Assembly: GCF_000143415.4 (NCBI RefSeq)
Contig: NW_003314265.1
Location: 200,405-264,404 of the forward strand
DNA from: Selaginella moellendorffii
Lineage: Eukaryota; Streptophyta; Lycopodiopsida; Selaginellales; Selaginellaceae
Reading direction: 5' to 3'
DNA length: 64,000 nucleotides
The notes under the pieces were generated by a model. That model did not search any database. It had not been told where the DNA came from and saw nothing but the letters and a program-made list of their open reading frames with translations. Position numbers and translations under genes: made by a program. This document shows, piece after piece, positions 1 through 10,951 of the stretch (its first letter is position 1; every line of letters begins with the position of its first letter).

Positions 1-723
1 ATAGCTTAAAAATAAATCTATATTTGATATATTGAAATTAGGGAAGATTTTATAACAAATATGCAGTTATAATTTTATTTTTATTTAAATGCAAAAAATT
101 TAATTTAGCTATAAGTTTTTTTACTACTGTTTTTAATTTAAATTTATTATTAAATCATAATAATTATAATTTTCTTTTTAAATTCTATTTCTAGTGATAA
201 ATATATTTACAATTAGTAGTATTTTTTATTTTAAAGTTACTTAAAATTCATCTTTAACTTCTTTATGAACATTAAAAGTTGAGCTATAAGTATAATATCT
301 TTTTAGAAAATACATAAATTAAAATTTATTATTTTTATATAAATATTTACATAACTTAGAATACACTTCCAGCCCTTTACTTAAAATTTTTTAAGTTTTT
401 AAATTTTATTTAAACATTCATTTACCATACTTATTGTATAAAAATATATTATAAAATAAATAATTTTTGATAATAATGTTATGAATATTTTCATTTTGAA
501 ATTGAAATAATATAAATATTAATTTATATTTTATTGGCTAAGGTTATACAATAATTAAATCTATTGTGTTTGTCTGATTTTGATATATACAATTATTTTT
601 ATTTCAATAAATATTTATTTAGTTTTGAAATAATATTTAATATATAGATATGAGTCAATGATGAATTATATATCTAATAGTAAACTTAAATTTTTTTGAT
701 GGGAATTTTGTTTTATAAATACA
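1..723. other. AT-rich gene-free stretch
   Basis: Very AT-rich sequence with poly-A and poly-T runs. I see no ORF of useful length, no RNA gene and no recognisable repeat family. It is probably decayed transposon or intergenic sequence, but nothing in it supports a specific call. Confidence 0.6.
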
Positions 724-879
724 TGTACGCATATATATGTATTACCTTGCCTAAATAATACTCTAATTATAGTACTAAAGCATATGAATTGTCCATTTAA
801 GATTAAATTTGGTACATCCAATCTTATATATAAATAAATCTATACCTTGATGAATATACCTATTTCTATATCTTGAACA
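724..879 (+). repeat. Left LTR of a small LTR retroelement
   Basis: About 156 bp starting TGTACGCATATATATG and ending near CTTGAACA. It matches 4558-4715 over its whole length in the same orientation, including the shared stretches TATTACC, ATTATAGTACTAAAG, TGTCCATTTA and CTATTTCTATA. Both copies start with TG and end with CA, as LTRs do. A TGG-initial, purine-rich segment begins about 10 bp downstream (near 890) and could be a primer-binding site, but I cannot assign a tRNA to it. Confidence 0.6.
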
Positions 880-1189
880 CTCACATTGCTGGAGGAGAGG
901 GGCATTACAATTTATCCCTAAAGGGCAAAACTTTTTAGTAGTTCTTTACTCTAGTATTTGGGATCTTGCCTTTTGTTTTTATTTGTTCATTCTTTTTTGC
1001 ATCTAGATTTGTATTATCTTTGTGCAAAATCTAGAATTCTAGCTATTATTATGCTTAGTTTTACTCTTTTTTCTAATCTTTAATGCATTTTCTTCTTTTA
1101 CCATGCCATGTTGTTACCAATCAAAGAGTATGTCACTTGAGGTTATTAATGCTACTTTGTTGGATTGAATTATAAGATATAAATTCTTA

Positions 1190-2790
1190 AGCTTCAAAGT
1201 GGAGCCAAAAGGGTGGCACATAGTAGTGATCAAATTAGAAGTCCAACAAACGTAACATGTTTGGACCAAAAGCTCCAATTTGAAAAGTTCAAGAGCAAGA
1301 GTGAAACCCCAAACAAAGTGTTTAAAGGATGAGTATAAAACACTTGTTGAATGAATTTCTAAGAAGGGACATAAGAAGGACTAACATATGGTAAGTGTTA
1401 TAACATATGAAAGTGTTAAAAATGAGTCTAAAATGGAGTCCAAGAAGGAGTCCAAGATAGAATCCAATATGGACCCAAGACAAACCCGAGATAGAGCCCG
1501 AGATAAAGTCCAAGATGGACCCGAGATGGACTCGAGATGAAGTCCAAGATGGGCTTGAGATGGAATCCAAGATGGAGTCCAATATGAACTCAAGATGGAG
1601 TCTGAGATGGACTTGAGATAGAGTTTAAGATGGAGTCTGAGATAGACTCGAGATGTAGTCTGAAGTCAAATTCAAGATGGAGATTGAGATCGAGTCTAAG
1701 GTCGCATCCAAGGTCGAAGCCAAGACCAAGATCAAGACCAAGACCGAGACCGAGACCGAGTCCGACTTCTAGTCTAAATCCAAGTCCAAGTCTGAGGGTG
1801 AAAGCCCAAAGTGTTCATCTCCCAAACTCTAGGGGGTTTGGTGAGCTCCAAAAGTATAGTAAGGGGAGGACTCCAATGGAGTTAGTTTGGCCAAGAAAGA
1901 CCAATGTTACTAAGGAAGGCTATACTGATGTGTTGGGTGATGATATAACCACTAAGGAGTCCAAGGCTAAAGTGAACACAGACAGACAAGTAGGGTAACT
2001 TGGTGAAGTGTTCAAAAGCTGACTTTAACTCCCCTAGGAGATTAAATAGTTAATGTTCTCAATCCAAGTGTGGGTGGCATTACCTACTTGAATACCTAGT
2101 AAGGTTCATCAGAACCTCACTATAACCATATGGCTAGAGAACTTAAGAGTGGAAGGTGAAGAGAGTACTTAGGAGGCTTGCATAAGGCCACAGTGTTTTG
2201 AAATGTCATCCCAAAGTCACAGACTATGGAAAGGAAGAGGAGTAGTCCTCTGGTATAGTGACCAAGGATATGGTCACATGGTGAGGAAATCCTAGAGGCC
2301 AATAGGACTTAGTGGTTAAGCCTTTAGACCTTAACTCAGTGGCAATGTTGGAGAGCATGTCCATGGATGGAGAGGGATTTGGTGGGAATGGAAGAAAGGA
2401 CATTAGGGAAGATGTTCCCCATGTTTTGGGGCATCCTAAAGGTGCTGAAGTGTAGTCAATTGATGATCACTCATAAACGGATGACACAATCTTTAAAAGA
2501 CGGGACTGTGATGCAGATAGTCTTGGATTACTGATGTAACAAAGGTGAATGGGTATGGCTTTAGCATAACAGGATGATATGTCGATGGTACCTTTGGGTG
2601 TCGGTCATGGGATTGGATATATAGAGCACTTGGACCAAGTGCAAAAATTGAGTGGTATAGATGTCATTCATGGGGCTAGTATGTCTCTAAGTCAAGAATA
2701 AGATTTATAAAGTTTGTGAATGAGACTCTTCTAAATGGTCAAAGATATGGTTAAGCAGCTAAAGTAGAATGGAAAAATTAATTACTTATA
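1190..2790 (+). repeat. Diverged copy A of the minisatellite-bearing LTR family
   Basis: Two parts match sequence elsewhere in the window. Positions 1190-1430 resemble 16990-17200 and 20440-20660 (shared words such as CAAGAGTG, GTGAAAC and AAGGGACA). Positions 2530-2790 resemble 21255-21525 (shared AGCACTTGGA, AAGTGCAAA, GTGAATGA and ATGGTTAAG). Between them lies a GAGATGGAGTCC-type minisatellite followed by GGTGAAAGCCCAAAG, which also follows the other arrays. The copy ends beside TTTTGGTGCTG near 2797, a weak echo of the TGGTATC primer-binding site. It is older and more diverged than the copies at 15-21 kb. Confidence 0.5.
1432..1795 (+). repeat. Degenerate minisatellite, GAGATGGAGTCC type
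   Basis: A run of hexamer-based units (GAGATGGAGTCC, GAGATGGACCCG, AGACCAAGATCA) that drift from GATGGA-rich units on the left to GACCGA/GACCAAG units on the right. The same left-to-right drift occurs at 17203-17546 and 20658-21190. Translated it gives low-complexity Arg/Pro/Ser peptides, so ORFs across it are not genes. Confidence 0.75.
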
Positions 2791-3092
2791 CGAACTTTTG
2801 GTGCTGTGATGTGTGATCATGTTGGTGCTGCACACATCTTTGGTGTGTTGCCATCTCTAACTTTTGTAGGATGTAATTATATAGCTTATCCTATTCTTAG
2901 TGTTTTACCATCTCTCGTTGATGTGAAGCATAATTTATCGATTTGCAAGTTATGGATGATGCAATCCAATTCTTGGAGAATGTTTGAGGATCAAGTTTAT
3001 GGGAAGATGATATGTATGAGCTCAAATGGATTCTAGATCATTTTAACGAGCTTGATTATTATGGAGACAGCTTTGGAGATGAAGTGTAAATT

Positions 3093-4094
3093 TTGTGGAG
3101 TAGGTATCAATATTTCAATTTACCATTTAATCTTTTTGTCTTTACCTTTGCTCTTTCCCAACCTTTTTTTATTTTTCGACCTAAGCCACCTTCTCATAGT
3201 TCTAGTATTTTTTCCACATATGTAGTGTTTTCTTCTCCTGGCACGTCGATCATTTGTGACTTTGATAATTCTCATTTTCAGTTTAGTGTTGAGTTGAGTG
3301 TTTTCTGTCCTCCTCATACTAATCTAAATGTTAAATATGTGCATGAAATTGAGAATCTTAATTTTGTTATATTGGCAAAGTTTTTGATTAATTCTTGTGT
3401 TAAGTATTCCCTTATTCCAAAGGTTGAGTCACTTTAGCTAAAGTTTCAAGTTGAATACATGTCCCCATTTGTGAGTGCTGCTAAAAGTCTTTGCTTTACC
3501 GTTGTTGCTGAGGAGTTTATATATTCCCTTGAGCATTTAGATGTTGTTATTAATTTTCCCATCTCAAATATTGAGTTGTGTATTAAGGAGGTTGAGTGGT
3601 ATGAATCTTTTACTTATATTGTGATGGCTAAAGTATTTTATGATAGGAAGTCTTATATTTTCCAAGTTTTGAGCATATATCCTTCTTTTGATTTCCTTAT
3701 ATTTGTATTGCTAGCTGCTGCAAGTTCTTCTTTTAATGTTTCTTTATCCACTTTTTCTTCTTCCACAATGGTTTTTCTTCAATTTTTCTCATTTTATCTT
3801 TTTTACCCCAATATTTCAAATATTTTTTTCTTTGGAGGAGTGGGTAGAGGGGACAGATGGGAGTCTGGCCCTAACGATGGAGTGAGGATAAATGGATACA
3901 ATAGTAAAGCGAGGATGAACGACATGAATTCTGGAGTAAGGACGAATATAGCAAGTCTGAATGGAACATCTAGCCCCAACATAGTGAGGTGGAATAGATA
4001 TAATAGTGGAGTGAGGTTAAACATAGATAATAGAATGAAGACAAGTGTAATGGAGCTAATGCTACAAATTTTCTTTCCTTCAACAAAGGGATAA
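3093..4094 (+). other. Two consecutive ORFs of unknown origin inside the LTR element
   Basis: ORFs of 114 and 211 residues lie 21 bp apart on the same strand (3093-3437 and 3459-4094). Both are rich in Phe, Ser, Ile and Val, as expected from AT-rich DNA. The second contains segments that read like coding sequence near residues 1-80 and then becomes low-complexity (Asn/Met/Gly/Arg from about residue 125). I recognise no domain. They may be remnants of element genes or chance ORFs. Confidence 0.2.
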
Positions 4095-4557
4095 GGAGGA
4101 TGTGAAGGACAAACTGAATGAGTCCGACCTCCCATATGGAGTGTTAAATGAGAACAATGGTTGTTCTATTTATGCTCCTAAGTCTGAGTTAATGGTGGTC
4201 TTGAAGAATTGTCAATAAGCAAACTTAAAAACAAGATATATTATTTACTACAATGGTGCTTTATGGATTATAATGACTTTCAAAGTCTCTTGTTTCAATT
4301 CAAAGTTATGATTATGTTGTTGGTTTGAGCATTTAGGAGTTGTATATGAAGTTGCAACTAGTTCACTAAAATTCTGTAATCGGTTGATGCTTATGCTATG
4401 GTTTTGGGTTTTATTTCAGTTAAGGTTATTAGCAAATTTGTTGGTGGTTTTGTGGAAGTTTCAAATTCTTATGGTAATTTATAATCACCAGCAGAAGTTC
4501 CAAATGTTCCACTTGACTTATTATCATCACTTTTTCACTTTCTGAAAGGGATGGAAT

Positions 4558-4715
4558 GTTTATATATATATATGTATGTATTACCCTACCTAAGTAATAT
4601 ATTAATTATAGTACTAAAGTATATGGACTGTCCATTTAGAATTGAATTTTGTTCATTCATTCTTGTATATAAGTAGGGGTCTAAACCCCAATTAATATAT
4701 CTATTTCTATACTCA
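4558..4715 (+). repeat. Right LTR of the small LTR retroelement
   Basis: Starts TGTTTATATATATATATG and ends near CTATACTCA. It is directly preceded by the purine tract GAAAGGGATGGAA. It is the partner of 724-879; the copies differ by scattered substitutions and small indels. Confidence 0.6.
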
Positions 4716-5417
4716 TAAAATAATATTATAAAACAAAATATATATTTTATAATATATGATATTTATATGTCAAATAATAAAATATATATAAAATGACAAA
4801 AAATGACATGGTGTGGTCTACTAAGAAATTGTGTAAATATTTTTATATTTTTATTTTTATTATTGAAATTTATCTAATTATGATAAAATAAAATTATAAT
4901 CATATTATTTTTTTCAAATTATAAAAATATCCTTGGAAGAAAGTATTACAAACTTCAATAAGATCAGGGAGAACAATATTTCTTGTTTTGATTGGTTGAC
5001 TTGATGTTTAAATTTCATTTACCACATTCTTCCAACTTTGTGACATATTTGTACAATCCAGCTTTACATATCATATTTCTTGGTGCAGAAGCTACTCGTG
5101 TTATGGTATTAAGTTTTACCTTTTGACACAGGAAAGCTTGCTTTGGGAAACCAAGAGGTGGTAGTATGGCCGACGGATCTGTCAATAAAAACAATTTTGT
5201 CATTTTCACTCTTAACCTGATTACAGTACGTATTATGATAAACATCGTTTAGTCCCAGAGAGACATGAGGCACGACACAGATGGGATGCCAAAGAGACAG
5301 GAGGTTAGTTGTCATTCCTTGTCCTTGAGCAGCTTAGACAAGTTTTCAAATCAGTACGAGCTAATCACCTAAGCAGGCAAAATCTAAAGAGGAAAAACCG
5401 AACGAAAAAGAAAAGAA
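4716..5417. other. AT-rich intergenic region
   Basis: AT-rich DNA up to about 5000, then ordinary composition. It lies 3' of the WRKY gene and presumably includes its 3' UTR and terminator. Nothing else is recognisable. Confidence 0.5.
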
Positions 5418-6947
5418 TCAGGAGTGAGTCACCAAACTAGGAGCAGCGGCAGCACTGGCAACACCAGCTCCATTAGCACTGACAATCCCATTGTTGCTGT
5501 TGTTGTAGTTGGATGTGGTTGTGGTGGTGGTGGTGGCGATGGTGTTGATGTTAGCATTGTTATTGTTGGTGGTGGTGGTGTTGTTGCTATTGTTGTTTCT
5601 CGTGTGATTGTGCTCGCCTTCATAAGTCACGATCAACATTGAAGGGTCTTCCAGGGATCGCTCGACGTGCTTCCGGGCCGGGCATCCCCTCATGCTGCTG
5701 CACTTGTAATACCCCCTGAAAAGAAAAAAAATTTAAAGCTGGGAGAAAAGTCGAACCAGTTGATAGAAAAACTCGAGCACGAAAGACTTGTAGAAAAGTT
5801 TCTAGCATGGCAACAAACGAGTAGTGGCAGTACGAAAACATAACAAGAAGCGACTGACCAACAAACCAATATATTTACATACCTTGGGTGCGGAGAGCCC
5901 TTGATTGGCTTTTGTCCATACTTTCGCCAAGAGTAATCGTCCGGAGGAATATCGGCCAGCTTGTTGCTGATTGCAGGAACTGTGATGGTCCTCTTCACCC
6001 TCAGCTTCCTGTTGCGAACGAAAAGAATGGTTTCGTTTAAGAGGACAAGCGTCGTAAGCGAACGGAGAAAAACCACATTACCGCCGTTTGGAGCAATGGC
6101 ACTTGAGCGTTGCACACTTGATACCGAGCTCCTCATGCTTTCCCACGCACTTCCTCCTGGAAACGTTGGAGCCATTGCTCTGGCTCATCGGTGGGAGCAG
6201 CCCAAATAACGAGCCAGCTTTTACGTCACCGCTGCTTGTCGTGGCATTGTTGGTAACGGCGTTGTTGTTGCTGATTGCGTGAGGATGGTGGTGGAGGTGG
6301 TGATGATCCTGCTGCATGCTTAGCGACGACATATACGAGCGCGATCCCATCGAATTCTCCAGGTTGAATACCTGGTTTTTCTTGGCCTGGAACATCATCT
6401 CGGCCTGCTGCTGCTGCTGCTGCTGCTGGATCAATCTGTGCCTCTCTTCCTCCACCGCTCGCCTGTGCATTGCCACCGCCAGAGCGTTTTGCTGCCGGAG
6501 GCTCAAATCCGTGGACGAGGATGGTCCGCCAGCTTGATGCTGCTGGGAGAGATGGCGATGGTGGATTTCATCGGGATGGATTTGCTGCTTCATCGGGCGG
6601 TAGTGGCCGGCGGCGCTGGAGGAGTCCACGAATGCATGCTCGTATCCCGCCAGAGACGATGTCTGTCCCTTGGGCCCCTTTCGGAACCTTGCATGGCCTT
6701 TGGTCCTTCCCAGCAAGCTCGACACCTTTCGAAAGCTTGCGATGGCCGACGAGGCCGCGGCGCTGCCCTCTGGATTCAAGCCCAGCTTGAGCGAGGAGGC
6801 GGAGGAGGAATCGCCATCGTCTTTGCGGTGGCGCTGCTGGTCGGCCAGGAACTGGAGGAGCTCCTGGACGTTTGCCAGCCCCGACCTGGCCGCCTCCTCG
6901 ATTTGCCGGTCTCTCTCGGACGAGCACCTGTACTGAAGAACTTCCAT
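5418..6947 (-). CDS. WRKY transcription factor, group IId
   Basis: Sequence-specific nuclear transcription factor that binds W-boxes (TTGAC core). Model: exons 6947-6082, 6008-5883 and 5715-5418, 429 aa; all junctions are GT-AG and keep frame. The N-terminus has the group IId calmodulin-binding C-motif ([19 protein letters not shown], about residues 71-89). Next come a Gln run (about 170-180), a His/Asn-rich stretch, the basic plant zinc cluster with the CHCSKRRK signature (about 280-290) and one WRKY domain: WRKYGQK near 316-322, then C-X5-C and HNH. The intron inside the WRKY domain after SPHPR is the conserved group II position. The C-terminal tail is Asn/Thr/Ala-rich. Family knowledge links IId members to calcium/calmodulin signalling, defence and senescence; the specific role here is unknown. 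The N-terminal methionine gives the start expected for the family. Confidence 0.93.
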
Positions 6948-8256
6948 TCCCTCTAATGCTCTTATGCTTCGATCGCAAGGAAAGACGATCGATCCGATCA
7001 GCTACCCATGGACACGCTTTGGAGAGAGAAAGGAAGAGGGGGGCGCTTACCCTCCACTTAGTCGACACGCCATCCTCTCGAGGACGTTTTGGACTTGAAT
7101 TCGACCCCTGGGATTTGGCAGTATCGAGGACGACTTGTTCGTGGAAGAGCAGCAGGTAGCTAGGATTGGATCGATTGTACAAAGTCAAGCACGTGAAGCG
7201 ATTGAGAAGCTGCGGCACGCTGCTTCTGGGATCTCTTCGCTCCGACAGGGGCAGAAGGTTGAAGAAGATGAGAGGACGGAGAAGAAGAGGAAGGAACAAC
7301 AAGAAGAAGGGGCGAAGCAAGGGAGGAATTTAAAGACGAGACAGTCTCAGCCGCGACTAGAGCGCTCCTAGATGACGACGACGAAGCAGTCGTCAATCAT
7401 CCACAGTAGGGGCGACGCGAGAAAAGAAGAAAGAAGGAAGGTGAAGAAGAACCAAAGTGCCGTGGCGTGCCCCACAAACGACAATGTGACGATAAGAAAC
7501 GGCCCTTCTTTTCCTCTTCCAAAACACTCTTCCTCTTTCCCCTCACTGATCGACCCCTGCGTGACAAACGGAGCAAATCCCTGGAATTTGCGAAGAACCC
7601 ACCACGCACAGCAGCCGAAGAATCGAGCCCATCAAGCACTCGTCATCGCCCACCAAGCGTGCAAGCCTGGATTCCCCCCTTCGTCTTCGTCAATTCCCCC
7701 TTCCCTCCTCTCTCTCCTCCTCGCGTCGCGTGCTGTGCTATGCGATCCCCCGGACCCAATGGGTAAATGGATAGGAAAGGGGGCGATCGATCCAATCCAG
7801 CGAGCACAGCGCGCAGTAGCAGTGCGAGGAACTTAGTACACAGCGCACAGAGAACCATGTAAGTCACAGACAACAGACACTTCACTTGGAACTTGGAAGG
7901 AAGAGAGATCGACTTCTTTCCGCCCAACGCAGGGAATTTTGGTCGGCCCAGATCGCACCGGCTTTGACGGTGGGATCGCGGGCCTCTGACGGGCCGTTGC
8001 CGTGTCCGTCCGTACGGCTTCTCTTCCTCTCGTAACAAATATTCCCCCCATTTTCCAAATCGTTTGTTTTGTCGCCATGCGTTTCCGTGTGTTTTTAAAC
8101 GGCCCGGCGGTGCGTCATGGCCCACCGGTCAGCCGTACGGACGGTCAAAAGGGCCAAAAACGAGCTGGGCTGACCGTTTACTAGGGTGGACTAAAAGTCA
8201 AAGATACCAGCATATAATTTCAGGAAAAAAAAAACGAGAGAGGGAGTGCGCACCAC
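6948..8256. other. Intergenic region between WRKY and MA3 genes
   Basis: Upstream of the WRKY gene (minus strand) and downstream of the MA3 gene (minus strand). Several ORFs here are antisense or low-complexity and none resembles a protein. On the minus strand there are W-box cores TTGACT near 7177 and 8195 and TTGACC near 8142, which would fit auto- or cross-regulation by WRKY factors. That is only a motif match. Confidence 0.4.
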
Positions 8257-10487
8257 TTAGGCACTACCATTGGCTTGCGCAGCGCCTCCAAAGGCACTGG
8301 AGAGCCAGCCCTGTGCCTTGGCCTCGTCCACGAACCCCTGGAACTTACTCTTGGCGTCGGGGATGTCGAGCGCGAGGTCGTCGATATAGTCCGCCACCCT
8401 GCCGAATCCCTTCACCATCTGGCTCGTCGTGATAAGCCCCTCGCTGGAGCACTCGCGGAGGAAGCACAGCGGCCGCGCGCTCTTCCTCTCCATGGCCATC
8501 ACCAGCGCGCGCTTCACCACCTCGTGGTGGAAGTATGGCATGGCCAGGTCGCGCACGCACTGGCACGCCTCCCCCATGTCGCCGCCGCTCTCAAACTCCT
8601 CGAGCAGCTTGGCAATCTTGTCCTTGGCGTCGTCCAGCACCGCGCGGCCCGTGCCGCCTCCCCAGCAGCGCAGGATCCGCTCCCCAGCGTGCCGCGCCGC
8701 CAGGATGGACTCGGCCGAGTGGACGATCTCTTTTCCCAGAGACCCCTCCGGCAGCTGCTCGTTGATCTCCTCCAGGTAGAGCGGCGGGAGTATGTCGTCC
8801 ACCACCGCGCGGTCAAGGAAGTAAGCGAGCTGGTTGGCGGCGTCCGGGATGTCCAGGGCCGTGTCCTCGGCCGACTCGAGCAGCATCGTGAACGCCTTTC
8901 CAATCTGCCCCACCGGGATCACCTCCGCGTAGAGAGCCGACAGGAGCACCGACGCCATCTCCTTCTCCCGGTTCTTCCTGTCCATGGCCAGGGTGATGAG
9001 CTTCTTGACGAACACCGCGTTGAAGTCCGGGGCTGCCAGGTCCTCGAGGCTCCGCACCACCTCCGCTATGTCGTCGGACAAAAAGTACTCCTGGATGATC
9101 CCGGTGGCCTTCTGCTTGAAGACATGAGCATCGTCGACGGCGGTGTCACCGTTTGCTGCAGCACCATCGTCGTTGGAAGCAGCGGCGGCAGCAGCAGCAG
9201 CAGAAGCAGCAGCGGGAGTGACGAACGAGGAGCTGAGCCAGCCAGCGGACATGGCCTTGGCTGCGAGGTCCTCGAGAATCTCACGGGCCTGCGGGACGTC
9301 CAGCGAGAGGTCCTCCAGCGCGTCGAAAACGCGGGAGAAGCCTTTGGACATCTGGTTGGAGGAGATGAGACCCTCGTCGGCGCACTCCTGGAGGAGGGAC
9401 ACGATCCCGGCCTCGGCACTCTTCTTCTCAATCACCAGAGTCAGGGCCTTCTTGACCACCTCGTGGTGGAAGAAAGGCACGTTGAGCTCTCGGATGCAGC
9501 GGCGGGCCTCGGCCTGGTCCCCGCTCTCCACGTACTCCTTCAGCAGGTCGGTGATCTTGCGCTTCACTTCCTCGACGGTGGTCTGGGTACTGCCACCCCA
9601 GCGTCGCTCGACGACCTCTGCATGCAGCGGCGCGTTGAGGTAGCTCTTCTCGGCGTTTTGGAGAACCTCGAGGCCCTTGGAGCCGTCCGGTAACACAGCC
9701 TGCGTCTTGGACAAGAATGCCGGCGGGAGAATGTCGTCCACCACTGCTCGAGCAAGAAAAAGTGCCAGGACGTCGGTAGCATCCGGAATGTCAAGCGCCA
9801 AGTCGTCCGCCGACTCGAGCAGTTTGGTAAATCCCTTGGCTAACTGGTCCGGCTCCATCACGTCGGCGTAGAGGGCCGACAGTAGAACCGACGCCATCTC
9901 CTTCTCCCTGTCGTGCCTGTCCAGCGCCATGGAAATCAGCCTCTTGACGAAGTAGTGATGGTAGCTCGGCGAGCCGAGGTCTCGCAAATCTGTGGCCGCG
10001 TCCGCGACGTTGCCAGTAGCAAAATATTCCTCCACTATATATACAACCTTCTCTTTGTACACTTGTAACGACTGAGCGACGTGAGCACCGATCAGATGGT
10101 ATGGTTCCTGCAAGAAAAGAACGTTTTTTTTTTTGGTAAGGGCTTGAGAAAAAGAGACTTTTTATCAGCATACCTCTCCACTGTCATAGTTAGGATCGTT
10201 TCGATCAATAAGAACCCTCTTGCTACCATCTTCCATGACGGATCCCCAAGTCCCCTTGCCACCACTGCCACCTACATGCCAAAACACAGTTCCAAGTTAT
10301 TGCCTACCTACAAGGAAAGCATACCCTTTTTAGGTCGCCCATTCTTCCCCGAATGCGATTTCCTCTCGTGGTGCTTCCCCGACGCCGCCCTCGGCGACAG
10401 CAGCTCCGCGGAGCTCTCGCGGGTCAGCGACGCCGATTTCATCAGCTTGCGCTGCTCATCTGTGAGAAATCCCGCCGTCTCCGCCAT
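8257..10487 (-). CDS. Four-MA3-domain translation regulatory factor (MRF/ECIP1-like, PDCD4-related)
   Basis: Cytosolic regulator of translation; MA3 domains bind the eIF4A helicase, and the plant four-MA3 proteins (MRF family, including ECIP1) are linked to TOR and ethylene signalling. Model: exons 10487-10325, 10271-10174 and 10107-8257, 703 aa, GT-AG, in frame. The N-terminal block MAETAGFLTDEQRKLMK and the GGKGTWG...DRNDPNYDSGEEPY segment are family hallmarks. Four MA3 repeats follow at about residues 100-215, 265-380, 410-525 and 570-685. Repeats 1 and 3 share DR(H/K)(D/N)REKEMASVLLSALYA and AVVDDILPP; repeats 2 and 4 share FHHEVVK(K/R)AL, showing an A-B-A-B duplication. A poly-Ala/Ser linker (encoded at about 9175-9215) separates the two halves. 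An upstream in-frame ATG at 10508 would add seven residues; I chose 10487 because it matches the family start. Confidence 0.93.
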
Positions 10488-10951
10488 CGCTGCCGCGAGA
10501 TCCTTCACCTATCTGTACAATGCAGGGCAGCCGAGGTGCACCGCGCGAGGCGATTCGCGAGCTCGAGATCTCTTCTCACAGCCGCCGCCTTACCATAGAG
10601 CGCTAGCAAACCCTAGCAGCCAAGATCTTGACAAGCTGACACATATATACTGTACGCCCAATGGATGATGCATATCCATGGCCTTGTCACTCGCGAGAAT
10701 AGAACGCCTAACGTGGTGGGCCGCTGCATTGCCTGGGAATCGAACCAGAGATCCCTATGGCTACCCTAAAGCTACTCCCCAGGAATCGAGCGCGCAACCG
10801 CCGGTGGTCACCTTTGACCAGATCTGACGGCTGTCTAATTTTCCCGTTTGCGCGACCGTTTCACACAAACCTCACCTTTTTCTCTCTCTTTCTCGCTCGC
10901 TCGCTCCTCCACATCTAGGGTTTTGGTAGGAGTTTTAGCTGTTATGGATTC
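10488..10951. promoter_or_regulatory. Divergent promoter region, MA3 gene and small SYERNFDRGRE gene
   Basis: About 460 bp between two divergent genes. Telo-box-like words sit near each start: AAACCCTAG at 10607-10615 on the MA3 side and CTAGGGTTT at 10915-10923 on the other. A pyrimidine-rich CT stretch (about 10875-10910) precedes the plus-strand gene. A tRNA/SINE-like B-box lies at 10736-10746. The promoter assignment rests on position and motifs only. Confidence 0.4.
10736..10746 (-). other. Perfect pol III B-box-like motif (tRNA/SINE relic)
   Basis: The minus strand reads GGTTCGATTCC, an exact match to the B-box consensus of tRNA genes and SINEs. About 30 bp upstream on the minus strand is TAGCTTTAGGG, a poor A-box. 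The stems of a tRNA cloverleaf do not form, so this is not an intact tRNA gene. It could be a decayed tRNA or SINE head. Confidence 0.25.

Larger units (their letters stand above)
724..4715 (+). mobile_element. Small, probably non-autonomous LTR retroelement
   Basis: Two direct repeats of about 156 bp (724-879 and 4558-4715) flank about 3.7 kb. A purine-rich tract, GAAAGGGATGGAA, lies directly before the right repeat and looks like a polypurine tract, which sets the plus orientation. The inside has no recognisable gag, protease, reverse transcriptase or integrase. It holds an unrelated older repeat (1190-2790) and two modest ORFs (3093-3437 and 3459-4094). The element is either a non-autonomous type or an autonomous one that lost its genes. 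The divergence between the LTRs suggests it is old. Target-site duplications were not identified. Confidence 0.5.

Noticed and set aside
1630-1998. 122-codon Arg/Pro/Ser ORF
   Set aside because: Runs across the minisatellite and LTR-family sequence; low-complexity and without homologous codon constraint.
8275-9693. 472-codon plus-strand ORF
   Set aside because: It is the antisense shadow of the MA3 gene, whose high GC content removes stops in the opposite frame. The MA3 frame has recognisable domains.
10725-10800. Possible tRNA gene on the minus strand
   Set aside because: The B-box is perfect, but the T-stem, D-stem and acceptor stem do not pair and the A-box is poor. Listed only as a relic motif.
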